From positions 248,001-312,000 of the forward strand of contig NZ_CAKKMV010000003.1 in NCBI RefSeq assembly GCF_918697865.1: a stretch of DNA of 64,000 nucleotides. The letters run 5' to 3'. Origin of the DNA: Massilia sp. Bi118 (lineage in GTDB: Bacteria; Pseudomonadota; Gammaproteobacteria; Burkholderiales; Burkholderiaceae_D). The position numbers and the translations under genes were made by a program. The notes below the pieces were generated by a model. It did not search any database. It saw nothing but the letters and a program-made list of their open reading frames with translations, and was not told where the DNA came from. Below are positions 1 to 9,096 of this stretch, in pieces. Each line of letters begins with the position of its first letter. Positions within the stretch are counted from its first letter, which is position 1.

Positions 1-736
1 CGAGGGTCGCCGCCATGGTCGCCGGGCTCTGCTTCGGCAGGCCGTAGATCAGGTCGATGCTGACCGAGCGGAAGCCGGCATCGCGCGCGGCGGCGATGAT
101 GGCGCGCGTCTCCGCTTCCGGCTGGATGCGGTTGACGGCCTTCTGCACCTCGGCATCGAAGTCCTGCACGCCCAGGCTGATGCGGTTGAAGCCCTGCGCC
201 CGCAGGCTGTGCACGCGCTCGGCGGACACCGTGCGCGGATCGACTTCGATCGAGTACTCGCCCACATTGTCGGGCGCGAAGCGGAAGCAGCGGCGCAGGT
301 GGTCCATCAGCTCGCCCATCTGCGCGTCGCTCAGGTAGGTCGGGGTGCCACCGCCGAAATGCAGTTGTTCGATGTCGTTCATCCCTGCGAACAGCCCGCC
401 CTGCATGGCCACTTCGCGCTTCAGGTAGGCCAGGTAGGTGGCGGCCTTTTCTCGCTTCTTCGTGACGATCTTGTTGCAGGCGCAGTAGTAGCAGACCGTG
501 TCGCAGAAGGGAATGTGCAGGTAGAGCGAGAGCGGACGGGCATTGCCGCGGGTGCGGCGGTCGGCCACGGCGTGCAGGTAGTCGCGGTAGCCGAAACTGT
601 CCGAGAAGCGGTCCGCGGTCGGGTAGGAGGTATAGCGCGGCCCGGATTTGCTGAGGCGGGAAATCAGGCCGGCGTCGAAATCGACGGTGGGCTGGAAGGC
701 CAGGACTTTGGCCGGTACTTCGAACAATTGCGTCAT
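1..736 (-). CDS. hemN: Oxygen-independent coproporphyrinogen III oxidase (3' part outside window)
   Basis: Radical-SAM enzyme that decarboxylates coproporphyrinogen III to protoporphyrinogen IX in anaerobic haem synthesis, in the cytoplasm. The first 245 codons are visible; the rest lies left of the window. Near the N-terminus is the YTSYPTADRFSD segment typical of HemN, followed by CDTVCYYCAC, the C-x3-C-x2-C-x-C cluster that binds the 4Fe-4S centre in this family, and then the glycine-rich HFGGGTPT stretch used for SAM binding. The ATG at 736 is preceded by AAGGAG at good spacing. Two FNR-type boxes lie 57-92 bp upstream of the start, which fits induction at low oxygen. The closest alternative, HemW, lacks the YTSYP segment. 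Confidence 0.96.
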   Translation of the reverse strand, partial: MTQLFEVPAKVLAFQPTVDFDAGLISRLSKSGPRYTSYPTADRFSDSFGYRDYLHAVADRRTRGNARPLSLYLHIPFCDTVCYYCACNKIVTKKREKAATYLAYLKREVAMQGGLFAGMNDIEQLHFGGGTPTYLSDAQMGELMDHLRRCFRFAPDNVGEYSIEVDPRTVSAERVHSLRAQGFNRISLGVQDFDAEVQKAVNRIQPEAETRAIIAAARDAGFRSVSIDLIYGLPKQSPATMAATL

Positions 737-792
737 GTGGGAACTCCTTGCGGCCGCCGCCGAGGGGCAGCGTAGTTTATGCGAGGAGTCTA

Positions 793-806
793 TTGATCTA
801 GATCAG
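793..806 (-). promoter_or_regulatory. FNR/Anr box upstream of hemN
   Basis: TTGAT-CTAG-ATCAG matches the FNR/Anr consensus TTGAT-N4-ATCAA at nine of ten specified bases. It is centred about 64 bp before the hemN start. Anaerobic activation of hemN by FNR/Anr is well known in other proteobacteria. I could not place a convincing -10 hexamer at class II spacing here. Confidence 0.75.
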
Positions 807-814
807 CAAAATCT

Positions 815-828
815 TTGACGTGCATCAA
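815..828 (-). promoter_or_regulatory. Second FNR-like box upstream of hemN
   Basis: TTGAC-GTGC-ATCAA differs from the FNR consensus at one base. Its centre is 22 bp from that of the box at 793-806, about two helical turns, so two dimers could bind the same DNA face. It overlaps the GTG at 820 that would be the outermost start of the neighbouring rightward frame, which argues against that start. Confidence 0.5.
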
Positions 829-849
829 AATTTTCCGAGGTCGCCGCGA

Positions 850-1107
850 ATGTTCGCGGTGACGGGCAACACGGCGCCTGCCGAAGGCATCAGCTTCAAG
901 GTCGACGACGACCGCTTCCTGGAACTCACCGATCGTCCGGGGATCATTCCGGCGCCCTACCTGGCGCGCGCCAGGTGGGTGCATGTCGACAGGGAGGCGG
1001 ATTTGTCCGACCAGGAAGCGGCACGGCTGCTGCGCCGCTCCTACGAGCTGGTGTTCGCGAAGCTGACCAAAAAACTGCAGCGCGAAATTGCCGCCGGCGC
1101 GGCCTAG
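850..1107 (+). CDS. MmcQ/YjbR-like protein, N-terminally truncated
   Basis: The frame encodes the C-terminal two thirds of an MmcQ/YjbR (CyaY-like fold) protein. It begins at the strand equivalent to the family's KMFAV segment and keeps the [13 protein letters not shown] and [16 protein letters not shown] blocks. Full members have about 115-120 residues; here 85 are encoded from the ATG at 850, which has a weak GAGG nine bases upstream. A GTG at 820 would add ten unrelated residues and lies inside an FNR-like box. The usual N-terminal helices cannot be found in any frame upstream. The 3' end overlaps the convergent chemoreceptor gene by 4 bp. Either a short variant or a decaying gene. Confidence 0.6.
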   Translation: MFAVTGNTAPAEGISFKVDDDRFLELTDRPGIIPAPYLARARWVHVDREADLSDQEAARLLRRSYELVFAKLTKKLQREIAAGAA

Positions 1108-2651
1108 GCCGCCGTCTTGAACACCGACAGCGCCTGCACCAGGTGACTTGCCTGCTCGGCCACGTTGCCTGAGGCCGCAGCCGCTTCCTCGACCAGCGCC
1201 GCATTCTCGCGCGTGATCCGATCCAGCGCGCGCATCGCGGCATCCGCCTGCGCAATCCCCTCGTGCTGCTCGCGCGAGGCCAGCGTGATCCCGTGCATGA
1301 TGCGCGCGGCATCCTGCACCGAGGCCACCACTTCGCGCATGGTCTGGCCGGCGGCGCCGACGTACTCGTTGCCCTGTCCGACCTTGGCGACCGAATCCTC
1401 GATCAGCAGCTTGATCTCCTTGGCCGCACTGGCCGAGCGCTGCGCCAGACTCCGCACCTCGCCGGCGACCACCGCAAAGCCCCGTCCCTGTTCGCCGGCG
1501 CGGGCCGCCTCGACGGCCGCGTTCAGCGCCAGGATATTGGTCTGGAAGGCGATGCCGTCGATCAGGCCGATGATGTCGACGATGCGCGTGGCCGAGCCGC
1601 TGATCTGGCCCATGGTCGCGCCCACCTGCTGCACCGAGGATCCGGCGCGGTCGGCCACGCCGGCGGCGGCGCCCACCAGGCTGTCGGCACGCACTGCGCC
1701 GTCGGTATTGCTGCCGGCCGCCGCGGCCACCTGGGCCAGGCTGGCCGCGGTCTGTTCCAGGCTGGCGGCCTGGGCCTCTGTGCGGCGGGCCAGGTCCTGG
1801 TTGCCGGCCGCGATGCCGCGCGAAGCCGCTTCGATCGAGGCGACATTCGCGCGGACGTCGCCGACGATGGCGGTCAGGTTGAGCTTCAGCTGGCGCAGCG
1901 CCAGCAGCAGGTGACCGACTTCGTCGTCGCGGCCCGCCGGGGGCAGATGAGAAAGGTCGCCGCCGGCCAGCGCATGCACGGCGTCTTCGGCCTGGCGCAG
2001 CGGGCGCACGATGGCGCGCTGCAGTTCGCTCCATGCCAGCAGCGTGAGCAGCGCGCCGGCGCCGGCCAGCACGCGCCACACGGCGCCGTCGACAGCCGCT
2101 GCCAGCGCCACCAGCAGCGCCGACTGCGCACCCAGCATCAGGCCGAGCCGGCGGCCCAGCGGCAGGTTGCGCAGGGCCAGCAGGCGCGCCCACCAGCCGG
2201 TGCGGACGACGGCGCCGCGGCGGATCGCCAGGCCCTTCGCTTCGCCGGTGCGGAAACGCCGGTACAGTTCTTCGGCTTCCTTCACCTGCTCGCGTGCGGG
2301 ACGGGTGCGCACCGACATGTAGCCGACCGTCGCGCCCTGCTCCTTGATCGGCACGACGTTCGCGACCACCCAATAAAAGTCGCCGTTCTTGCGGCGGTTC
2401 TTGATCACCCCCGTCCACGGCAGGCCGGCCTTCAGCGTCTGCCACAGGTCGGCGAAGGCTTCCGGCGGCATGTCCGGATGGCGCACGAGATTGTGGGCCT
2501 TGCCGATCAGCTCATCGAGCCCGAAGCCGCTGACCTCGACGAAGGTCGGGTTGACGTAGGTGATGCGGCCCCTGGTGTCGGTCTTGGAGACGATGGACTG
2601 GCCATCCTGGAGAAGGTATTCGATGCCGGTGACCGGCAGGTTGGTACGCAC
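1104..2651 (-). CDS. PAS-domain methyl-accepting chemotaxis protein (Aer-like)
   Basis: Energy or redox taxis receptor of 515 residues. An N-terminal PAS domain (about residues 10-125, with the [16 protein letters not shown] opening typical of Aer-like receptors) is followed by a hydrophobic region of two close membrane segments, a HAMP-like linker ([12 protein letters not shown]), and a long signalling coiled coil with the conserved hairpin tip (residues like [37 protein letters not shown]). There is no periplasmic ligand domain, so sensing is cytoplasmic. The GTG at 2651 is chosen because AGGAAG lies 4-5 bases before it and it gives the MRTNLPVT N-terminus usual for the group; the ATG at 2681 has no ribosome binding site. 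A perfect FNR box and a -10 hexamer precede it. Confidence 0.93.
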   Translation of the reverse strand: MRTNLPVTGIEYLLQDGQSIVSKTDTRGRITYVNPTFVEVSGFGLDELIGKAHNLVRHPDMPPEAFADLWQTLKAGLPWTGVIKNRRKNGDFYWVVANVVPIKEQGATVGYMSVRTRPAREQVKEAEELYRRFRTGEAKGLAIRRGAVVRTGWWARLLALRNLPLGRRLGLMLGAQSALLVALAAAVDGAVWRVLAGAGALLTLLAWSELQRAIVRPLRQAEDAVHALAGGDLSHLPPAGRDDEVGHLLLALRQLKLNLTAIVGDVRANVASIEAASRGIAAGNQDLARRTEAQAASLEQTAASLAQVAAAAGSNTDGAVRADSLVGAAAGVADRAGSSVQQVGATMGQISGSATRIVDIIGLIDGIAFQTNILALNAAVEAARAGEQGRGFAVVAGEVRSLAQRSASAAKEIKLLIEDSVAKVGQGNEYVGAAGQTMREVVASVQDAARIMHGITLASREQHEGIAQADAAMRALDRITRENAALVEEAAAASGNVAEQASHLVQALSVFKTAA

Positions 2652-2692
2652 GGGACTTCCTTTATTTCCATACAGCAACATCTGCTGCGTTG

Positions 2693-2735
2693 ATTGTATA
2701 GACGTAAGACAATCAAAGTCCTTGATCTAGATCAA
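2693..2735 (-). promoter_or_regulatory. Predicted class II FNR promoter of the chemoreceptor gene
   Basis: TTGAT-CTAG-ATCAA at 2722-2735 is a perfect FNR/Anr palindrome. On the minus strand TACAAT (2698-2693) follows with 33 bp between the two centres, which is what a class II FNR site at about -41.5 requires. Transcription would start near 2687, about 36 bases before the GTG start. The site is also 127 bp from the start of the rightward synthetase gene, so an effect there cannot be excluded. Confidence 0.75.
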
Positions 2736-2862
2736 AAACGAGGGCGAATCGGATGCCCAGGTAAAAATGGGTAAACGTGCCGCTGGATTCCCACAAAATG
2801 TTGTACGCTGCGCCCATGTGCCCGCTCTTGTTTGCCCCCTTGTTTGCCCTCATCTGCCGTCG

Positions 2863-5800
2863 ATGAATGACATTTCCCACCTGACACGGCATCCCGATGT
2901 CCTTTACGGCCCGCACCAGCCCGAGCTGCTGCGCGACGAAATCCTGGCCGACCTGCTGGAAGCCAGCGCGCGCCGCACGCCGGAGCAGACGGCGCTGGTC
3001 GCCGGCGAACGGCGGCTCAGCTACCGCGAACTCGACGAACTGGCCAGCCTGGCCTGCTCGCGCCTGATCGAGGCCGGGATCCAGCCCGGCGACATCGTCG
3101 GCCTGTGGATGCCGCGCGGCGCCGACCTGCTCGTCATGCAGGCTGCGATCGCCAAGGCCGGCGCGGCCTGGCTCCCGGTGGACGAGGACACCCCGGTCGA
3201 GCGCCTGCTGGTCTGCATGGAAGATGCCGGTTCGCCGGCCCTGGTCAGCAGCGAGCGCATGGGCGAGCGCCTGGCCGGCGTCGACCGCCCCATCCACACC
3301 GCGGAAAGCCTGCTGGCGCCGGCGCCCGAAGGCTATGAGATCCAGCGCCGCGGGAAGGTCAGCGGCAGCGCGCCGGCCTACGTCATCTACACCTCCGGCT
3401 CGACCGGCAAGCCGAAAGGCATCCTGATCGACCAGCGCAGCATCTGCCACTTCCTGCGCAGCGAGAACGAAGTGCTGGGCGTGGCTGCTTCCGATACCGT
3501 CTACCAGGGCTTCTCGGTCGCCTTCGACATGTCCTTCGAAGAGATCTGGATTTCCTACCTGGTCGGCGCTACGCTCTGGCTCGGGCCGAAGGAGACGGCC
3601 GCCGATCCGGAAGCCTTGCCGCGCCTGCTGAACGAGAACGGCGTTACGGTGCTGCACGCGGTGCCGACCCTGCTGGCCCTGTTCGCCGAGGACGTGCCCA
3701 GCCTGCGCATCATCAACCTGGGCGGCGAGATGTGCCCGGAAACCGTGGTCGAGCGCTTCTCCAGGCCCGGCCGCCAGATGTTCAACACCTACGGCCCGAC
3801 CGAGGCCACCGTGTCGGCGAGCCTGGCGCGCCTCGAACCGGGCAAGCTGATCACGATCGGCAATCCGCTGCCGAACTACGGGCTGCTGGTGATCTCCACC
3901 GATACGGAGAAGGGCCTGCAAATCCTGCCGCGCGGCGACACCGGCGAGCTGTGCATCATCGGCCCCGGCCTGTCGAGCGGCTACCTGGGCCGGCCCGACC
4001 TGACCGCGGAAAAATTCCAGCCGAATCCCTGGACCGCCGGCCCCGACGACCTGCGCCTGTACCGCACCGGCGACCTCGCGCGCATCGAGCCGGACGGCCA
4101 GGTGGTCTGCCTGGGCCGCACCGACGACCAGGTCAAGATCCGCGGCTTCCGCGTCGAGCTGGGCGAAATCGAAGCGGTGCTGGCCCAGCAGGACGGCATC
4201 GGCACCACCGCGGTGCTGCTCCGAAAGGACGATGGCATCGACCGCCTGGTGGCCTATCTCGTGCCCGCCGCGGGCGCCACCAACGAACAGCTGGCCGCGC
4301 CGACGCTGCGTAAAGCCCTGGCCGAACGCCTGCCGCCCTACATGGTGCCGAGCCGCTTCGAAGTGCTGACGGTGATGCCACGCCTGACCTCGGGCAAGAT
4401 CGACCGCAAGGCCTTGAAGGCCACGGCACTGAGCGCACCGCTGCCCAGCGACGCCGCCGAATCGGATGTCCCGGAAACCCCGGCCGAAGAAGCCCTGTTC
4501 GCGGCGCTCGCCCAGCTGTTCCCGGGCCAGCCGATCCGGCGCGAGCTGGACTTCTTCTCCGACCTCGGCGGCCACTCCTTCTTCGCCGCGCGCCTGGCGA
4601 CGGCCTTGCGCAAGGACCCGGCCTTCGCCCACATGACGGTGCGCGACATCTACCAGCACCGGAGAATCGGCGCCATCGCGTCCAGCCTCGACCAGGCCGC
4701 CGGCACCGCCCGCGTCGAGCAGGACTGGGCCCCGCCGCCAAACGCACGGCGCTGGGCCTGCGGGATTGGCCAGCTGGCCGCGGTGCCGGTGCTGGTCACC
4801 TTGCGCATGGCGCAGTGGCTGGCGCCCTTCTTCACCTACCACTTCATGACCGGCGATCCCGGCGACTCGATCGCGCGCGCGATCGCGGCCTCGATCGGGG
4901 TCTTCCTGCTCGCCACCGTGATGGAGTTCGTGTTCGCCGCCGCCGGCAAATGGCTGGTGGCCGGCCGCTTGACACCCGGCAGCTATCCACTGTGGGGCAT
5001 GACTTATTACCGCTGGTGGCTGGCCGACCGCCTGGTCGAAGCGGCGCCGACCTATCTGCTGGCCGGCTCTTCGCTGTACGGCTGGTGGCTGCGCCTGCTG
5101 GGCGCGAAGATCGGCAAGGACGTCGTGATCGGTTCGATGACCCTGCGTTCGCCGGACCTGTTCACGCTCGGCGACAACGTCAGCATCGGCAACGGCGTCA
5201 ATTTCGAGAACGCGCGCGTCGAGCGCGGGCGCCTGCTGCTGGGTCCCATCGTGCTGGACGACGATGCCTGCGTCTCCTCGTATGCCATCCTCGAAGGGAA
5301 TACACGGGTTGGCCGCCGCGGCCATCTGGAAGGCCAGTCGGCGCTCGCCGATGGCATGGCGGTGCTCGACGGCCGCGTGTGGGCAGGCTCGCCCGCGCGC
5401 GATGCCGGCGCCTTCGACCCCTCGACCCTGCCGCCGCGCCCGATCGCAAGCCGCGCGCGCCTGCTTGGCGAAGCGCTGTTCTTCGTGTTCGGCATCCTGC
5501 TGGTGGCGACCCTGTTCTTCATGCCGGTCTTCCCCAGCTTCGTGCTGATCGACTGGTTCGACGAGCGCGGCGCGCTGGCGATGGTCCGCGCGGACACGAT
5601 CCATGAACAGCTGGCGCGCTACTTCGTGCTGGCGCTGCCGGCCAGCGCCGTGCTGATCGCGCTGACCATGCTGGTGTCGGCGGCGATCCGCTGGGGCTTC
5701 CTGCCGCGCCTGCAGCCGGGCCGCTCGGCCGTGCACTCGAACACCTACTGCAAGAAGTGGCTGGTCTCGCACATCCAGGAATCCAGCCTGAACGTCCTGC

Positions 5801-6888
5801 ACGGCATCTACGCGACCGTGTTCGCGCCCTTCTGGTACCGCCTGCTGGGCGCCAGGGTGGGCCGCGACGCCGAGATCTCGACGGCCCTGGGCGTGGTGCC
5901 CGACATGCTGACCCTCGGCGACGAGACTTTCATTGCCGACGCCGTGATGCTGGGCGACGAACAGATCGACGGCGGCTGGATGACGATGGAGCCGACCGTG
6001 GTCTCGAACCGTTCTTTCGTCGGCAACGGCAGCTACATCCCGGACGGCACCGTGCTGCCCGAAGGCGTGCTGGTGGGCGTGCACACGCACGCGCCGGCCA
6101 ACGAGCGCATGACGGGCGGCGACACCTGGCTCGGCTCACCGCCCATCCACCTGCCGGCGCGCGAACAGGTCAGCGGCTACCCCGAACACCTGACCTACCG
6201 GCCGTCGATGGCGCGCCGCCTGGGCCGTGCGCTGGTGGAGGCCTTCCGCATCGTGGCGCCGCACGCGGTGGTGATCGCGGTCGGCTACACCGTGGTGCTG
6301 GACCTGATGCCGCTGGCCGGCGCGGGGCGCTGGGGCGAGGTGGTCTGGTACCTCGCCCTGATCGGCCTGGTCTACGGCATCGGCAACTACGTGTTCGTGC
6401 TGGCCTTCAAATGGCTGCTGCTGGGCCGCTACAAGAAGCGCGCGGAACCCATGTGGACGCCCTTCGTCTGGCTGTCCGAGGGCGTGACCAACCTGTACGA
6501 GGGCATCGCCGTACCCAACTTCATGCGCTACCTGCGCGGCACGCCCTGGTTGCCGCTGGCCTTCAACCTGCTCGGCTGCCGCATCGGCAAGGGCGTGTAC
6601 ATGGACACCACCGACATCACGGAATTCGACTGCGTGCACATCGGCGACCACAGCGAGCTGAATGCCCTGTCCTGCCCGCAGACCCACTTGTTCGAAGACC
6701 GCGTGATGAAGATCGACCGCGTCGACATCGGCAGCAAGGTGTATATCGGCCCGCGCAGTGCGGTGCTGTACAGCGCGAAGGTCGGCGACAATGCCCGCAT
6801 CGGCCCCCTGACCCTGGTGATGAAGGGCGAGCATATCCCTGCGGCGACCGGGTGGAATGGCTTGCCGGCTGCGCCGCAACGGGATTGA
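2863..6888 (+). CDS. Pls/PosA-type membrane non-ribosomal peptide synthetase
   Basis: A 1341-residue single-module synthetase. The adenylation domain spans about 1-500: YVIYTSGSTGKPKG at 173, AFDMSFEEIW near 220, NTYGPTE at 308, and the SGKIDRK lysine motif. A carrier domain follows with DLGGHS, phosphopantetheine site Ser572. Six membrane segments (near 634, 675, 871, 920, 1133 and 1160) alternate in pairs with three left-handed hexapeptide domains (about 750-845, 1000-1100, 1241-1335). This A-T-(TM2-C)x3 layout is that of epsilon-poly-L-lysine synthetase Pls, in which the C domains polymerise one amino acid. There is no condensation or thioesterase domain of classical type. The ATG at 2863 fits the family N-terminus but has no clear ribosome binding site. 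The next gene is a phosphopantetheinyl transferase. The product is unknown; a cationic homopoly-amino acid is inferred. Confidence 0.9.
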   Translation: MNDISHLTRHPDVLYGPHQPELLRDEILADLLEASARRTPEQTALVAGERRLSYRELDELASLACSRLIEAGIQPGDIVGLWMPRGADLLVMQAAIAKAGAAWLPVDEDTPVERLLVCMEDAGSPALVSSERMGERLAGVDRPIHTAESLLAPAPEGYEIQRRGKVSGSAPAYVIYTSGSTGKPKGILIDQRSICHFLRSENEVLGVAASDTVYQGFSVAFDMSFEEIWISYLVGATLWLGPKETAADPEALPRLLNENGVTVLHAVPTLLALFAEDVPSLRIINLGGEMCPETVVERFSRPGRQMFNTYGPTEATVSASLARLEPGKLITIGNPLPNYGLLVISTDTEKGLQILPRGDTGELCIIGPGLSSGYLGRPDLTAEKFQPNPWTAGPDDLRLYRTGDLARIEPDGQVVCLGRTDDQVKIRGFRVELGEIEAVLAQQDGIGTTAVLLRKDDGIDRLVAYLVPAAGATNEQLAAPTLRKALAERLPPYMVPSRFEVLTVMPRLTSGKIDRKALKATALSAPLPSDAAESDVPETPAEEALFAALAQLFPGQPIRRELDFFSDLGGHSFFAARLATALRKDPAFAHMTVRDIYQHRRIGAIASSLDQAAGTARVEQDWAPPPNARRWACGIGQLAAVPVLVTLRMAQWLAPFFTYHFMTGDPGDSIARAIAASIGVFLLATVMEFVFAAAGKWLVAGRLTPGSYPLWGMTYYRWWLADRLVEAAPTYLLAGSSLYGWWLRLLGAKIGKDVVIGSMTLRSPDLFTLGDNVSIGNGVNFENARVERGRLLLGPIVLDDDACVSSYAILEGNTRVGRRGHLEGQSALADGMAVLDGRVWAGSPARDAGAFDPSTLPPRPIASRARLLGEALFFVFGILLVATLFFMPVFPSFVLIDWFDERGALAMVRADTIHEQLARYFVLALPASAVLIALTMLVSAAIRWGFLPRLQPGRSAVHSNTYCKKWLVSHIQESSLNVLHGIYATVFAPFWYRLLGARVGRDAEISTALGVVPDMLTLGDETFIADAVMLGDEQIDGGWMTMEPTVVSNRSFVGNGSYIPDGTVLPEGVLVGVHTHAPANERMTGGDTWLGSPPIHLPAREQVSGYPEHLTYRPSMARRLGRALVEAFRIVAPHAVVIAVGYTVVLDLMPLAGAGRWGEVVWYLALIGLVYGIGNYVFVLAFKWLLLGRYKKRAEPMWTPFVWLSEGVTNLYEGIAVPNFMRYLRGTPWLPLAFNLLGCRIGKGVYMDTTDITEFDCVHIGDHSELNALSCPQTHLFEDRVMKIDRVDIGSKVYIGPRSAVLYSAKVGDNARIGPLTLVMKGEHIPAATGWNGLPAAPQRD

Positions 6889-6898
6889 GGGGATGACG

Positions 6899-7564
6899 AT
6901 GATACCGGTGCAGTGGCGGCTTGCGGGCGCTTCCTCGTCCGTGGCGCCGCCCTCGGCGCCTGGCGGCCAGGGGTTCGGTGGTCTGCCCGCCTCTCGTCGG
7001 TTAGTTGCAAATTCTTGCGCAGCGGATGGCGTCGCCGTGATCGGCATCCAGGGCCAGCCCGAGCGCGAAGCGGCGCGCCGTGCGATCCGGGAAGCGATCA
7101 TGGCCGAACTCGCGGCCCTGAGCGGCCTGCCGCCGCAGCGCATCGTCCTGCACACGCCCGAGGGCCAGGTGCCCTACGCCCTGCTCGACACAGCCTCAGG
7201 GCAGCAACGCGCCTGGGTCGCCATCAGCCACGACGGCGCGCTGTCGCTGGCCGCGATTTCCCTGCAGGCTCCGGTCGGCATCGACGTCACACTGGTCATG
7301 GACATTCCCGACTGGGAGCCGGTGGCGCGCGACTACCTCGGACCGGAAGTGACGGCGGCCCTCGCTGCCCTGCCCGCGCCCGGGCGCGCGGAGGCCTTCG
7401 CGCGGGCCTGGAGCGAACGCGAGGCGCGCCTGAAATACCTGGGCCGCGAACTCATCGAATGGAGCGCGGATGGCGATGCCGAGCTGGCGGGCTGCCGCTG
7501 CCTGCCGCTGGCGCTGCCCGAGGGCTATGCCGGGGTGCTGGCTCTGCCGCCTGGCACAAGCTGA
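6899..7564 (+). CDS. 4'-phosphopantetheinyl transferase (Sfp-type)
   Basis: Transfers phosphopantetheine from CoA to the carrier-protein serine. The core motifs are visible: the ISHDGALSLAAIS block, VGIDV with the metal-binding Asp, and WSEREARLKYLG, which corresponds to the family's WxxKEAxxK with Arg for the usual Lys. About 221 residues is normal for the Sfp group. The ATG at 6899 sits six bases after GAGGGG; an ATG at 6893 is too close to that site. The gene begins about 10 bp after the synthetase stop, so the two are almost certainly cotranscribed and this enzyme is the likely activator of Ser572 in the synthetase. The N-terminal 40 residues are low in family similarity. Confidence 0.85.
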   Translation: MIPVQWRLAGASSSVAPPSAPGGQGFGGLPASRRLVANSCAADGVAVIGIQGQPEREAARRAIREAIMAELAALSGLPPQRIVLHTPEGQVPYALLDTASGQQRAWVAISHDGALSLAAISLQAPVGIDVTLVMDIPDWEPVARDYLGPEVTAALAALPAPGRAEAFARAWSEREARLKYLGRELIEWSADGDAELAGCRCLPLALPEGYAGVLALPPGTS

Positions 7565-7599
7565 GCGCGTGTGGCTTGCAATACGGGTAAGATTGCACA

Positions 7600-8859
7600 A
7601 TGGATAATCTTACCCACTCCGTCGTCGGCCTTGGCATCGGCGCCCTGATCGACCGCAGCCTGCCCGCCGAAGCAAATCCTGACAGCGGCCGCACCCGTTC
7701 GCGCATGCTGCTCATTATCGGCTGCCTGGCCAGCAATTTCCCCGACCTCGACCTGGTGCTCACGCCCCTGCTCGATGCGCCGCTGGGCTACCTGCTGCAC
7801 CACCGCGGCCACACGCATACCCTGATCGCCGCGCTGTTCGAGGCTACCCTGCTGCTGGGCCTGGTCTGGCTGCTGTGGCCGGCGGCACGGCGCCTGCAGG
7901 CGGCAAGCAGTCCGGCGCGCTGGGGCGCGGTGCTGGCCTCCTTCGCCGGGCTGGCGCTGCATATCGGCATGGACAGCCTGAACGTGTATGGCGTCCATCC
8001 CTTCTGGCCCTTCGATCCGAACTGGTATTACGGCGACCTCGTGTTCATCGTCGAGCCGGTGTTCTGGATCGCTTTCGGCGTGCCGCTGGCGGCCCTGGTA
8101 CGCAGCCGGCCGCTGCGCCTGCTGTGGCTGGCCGTGATCGCGCTGGTGCCGCTGGCCGCCACCCTGCTCGGCTTCCTGCAATGGGGATCGCTGCTTGGCC
8201 TGTTTGCGCTCGGTTTGCTGCTGGCCTGGGTCCAGCGGCGTAACGACGAACACCACGGCGAAGCCCGTTCGGAACGCGGACGCAGGGCGCTGGCCGCCGG
8301 CCTCGCGTGCTGCCTGGCCTGGGTCGGCCTGCAGGCGCTGTCGCTGCAGCAGGCGCGCGCCATCGTCGCCGCCGAAGTGAAACGCATCGATGCGGGCGAG
8401 CGCCTGCTGGACACGGCGCTGTCGGCCTACCCCGCGAATCCGCTGTGCTGGTCCTTCGTGACGGTGGCCAGGACCGGCGCCGGCGGCGCGGGCACGGTGC
8501 ACCTGCGGCGCGGCATGCTGAGCATTGCGCCGGGCTTGAGCCCGGTGTCGCACTGCCCCGCGCGCATCGCCGGCCCGGCGCTCGAGGATGCGCCGCCGCA
8601 GATCGCCTGGCAGGCGGAGGACCGCCAGCCGCTGGCCACGCTGCGCCAAACGGCCGGGCGCGACTGCCGGGTGAATGCCTGGATGCGTTTCGCGCGCGCG
8701 CCCTCGCTGGCGGAGGGCGTGGCGACCGACCTGCGCTGGGGCGAGCCGGGCAGCCGCAACTTTTCGACTATGCACTATGGCGGCCAGGACGCGAAACCCT
8801 GCCCGCATCCGGTGCCAGACTGGGGCTATCCGCGCGCGGACCTTCTGCAAGGACGCTGA
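7600..8859 (+). CDS. YdjM-like membrane-bound metal-dependent hydrolase
   Basis: Integral membrane protein of 419 residues in the YdjM/DUF457 group. The N-terminal half has the family features MDNLTHSVVGLGIG, SNFPDLDLVL, HHRGHTHTL and LALHIGMDSLNVYG, which supply His and Asp residues thought to bind metal, spread among four to six hydrophobic helices. The C-terminal part after about residue 230 is a soluble, poorly conserved region. Biological role is unclear even in Escherichia coli, where ydjM belongs to the LexA regulon. It starts 36 bp after the transferase gene and may be in the same transcript; no SOS box was seen. Confidence 0.8.
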   Translation: MDNLTHSVVGLGIGALIDRSLPAEANPDSGRTRSRMLLIIGCLASNFPDLDLVLTPLLDAPLGYLLHHRGHTHTLIAALFEATLLLGLVWLLWPAARRLQAASSPARWGAVLASFAGLALHIGMDSLNVYGVHPFWPFDPNWYYGDLVFIVEPVFWIAFGVPLAALVRSRPLRLLWLAVIALVPLAATLLGFLQWGSLLGLFALGLLLAWVQRRNDEHHGEARSERGRRALAAGLACCLAWVGLQALSLQQARAIVAAEVKRIDAGERLLDTALSAYPANPLCWSFVTVARTGAGGAGTVHLRRGMLSIAPGLSPVSHCPARIAGPALEDAPPQIAWQAEDRQPLATLRQTAGRDCRVNAWMRFARAPSLAEGVATDLRWGEPGSRNFSTMHYGGQDAKPCPHPVPDWGYPRADLLQGR

Positions 8860-9096
8860 CGCGACCTGGCTTCATCCCTCAAGCCGCCCCGCTGTGCAAG
8901 GCAGCCGGGCAGGCTGTCTCATTTGTGCGCGCCAGTCACAAATTCCCTGCACTGTGGTTACACAGCACTATTGCGCACAAGCACCAAATGCTAGACTGGC
9001 AGGCTAAGTGTATGCAATAAGCATTTCTGCCAGGCAACACAGGCAGACGCGATACATAAAAGAATACTCAAAAAATCAAGCAGTTATAGGGATGTC

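Noticed and set aside
2713..6090. A long open frame antisense to the Pls-like synthetase (about 1125 codons).
   Set aside because: It is a by-product of high GC content. Composition is rich in Gln, His, Arg and Ala without any domain, while the opposite strand encodes clear adenylation and hexapeptide motifs.
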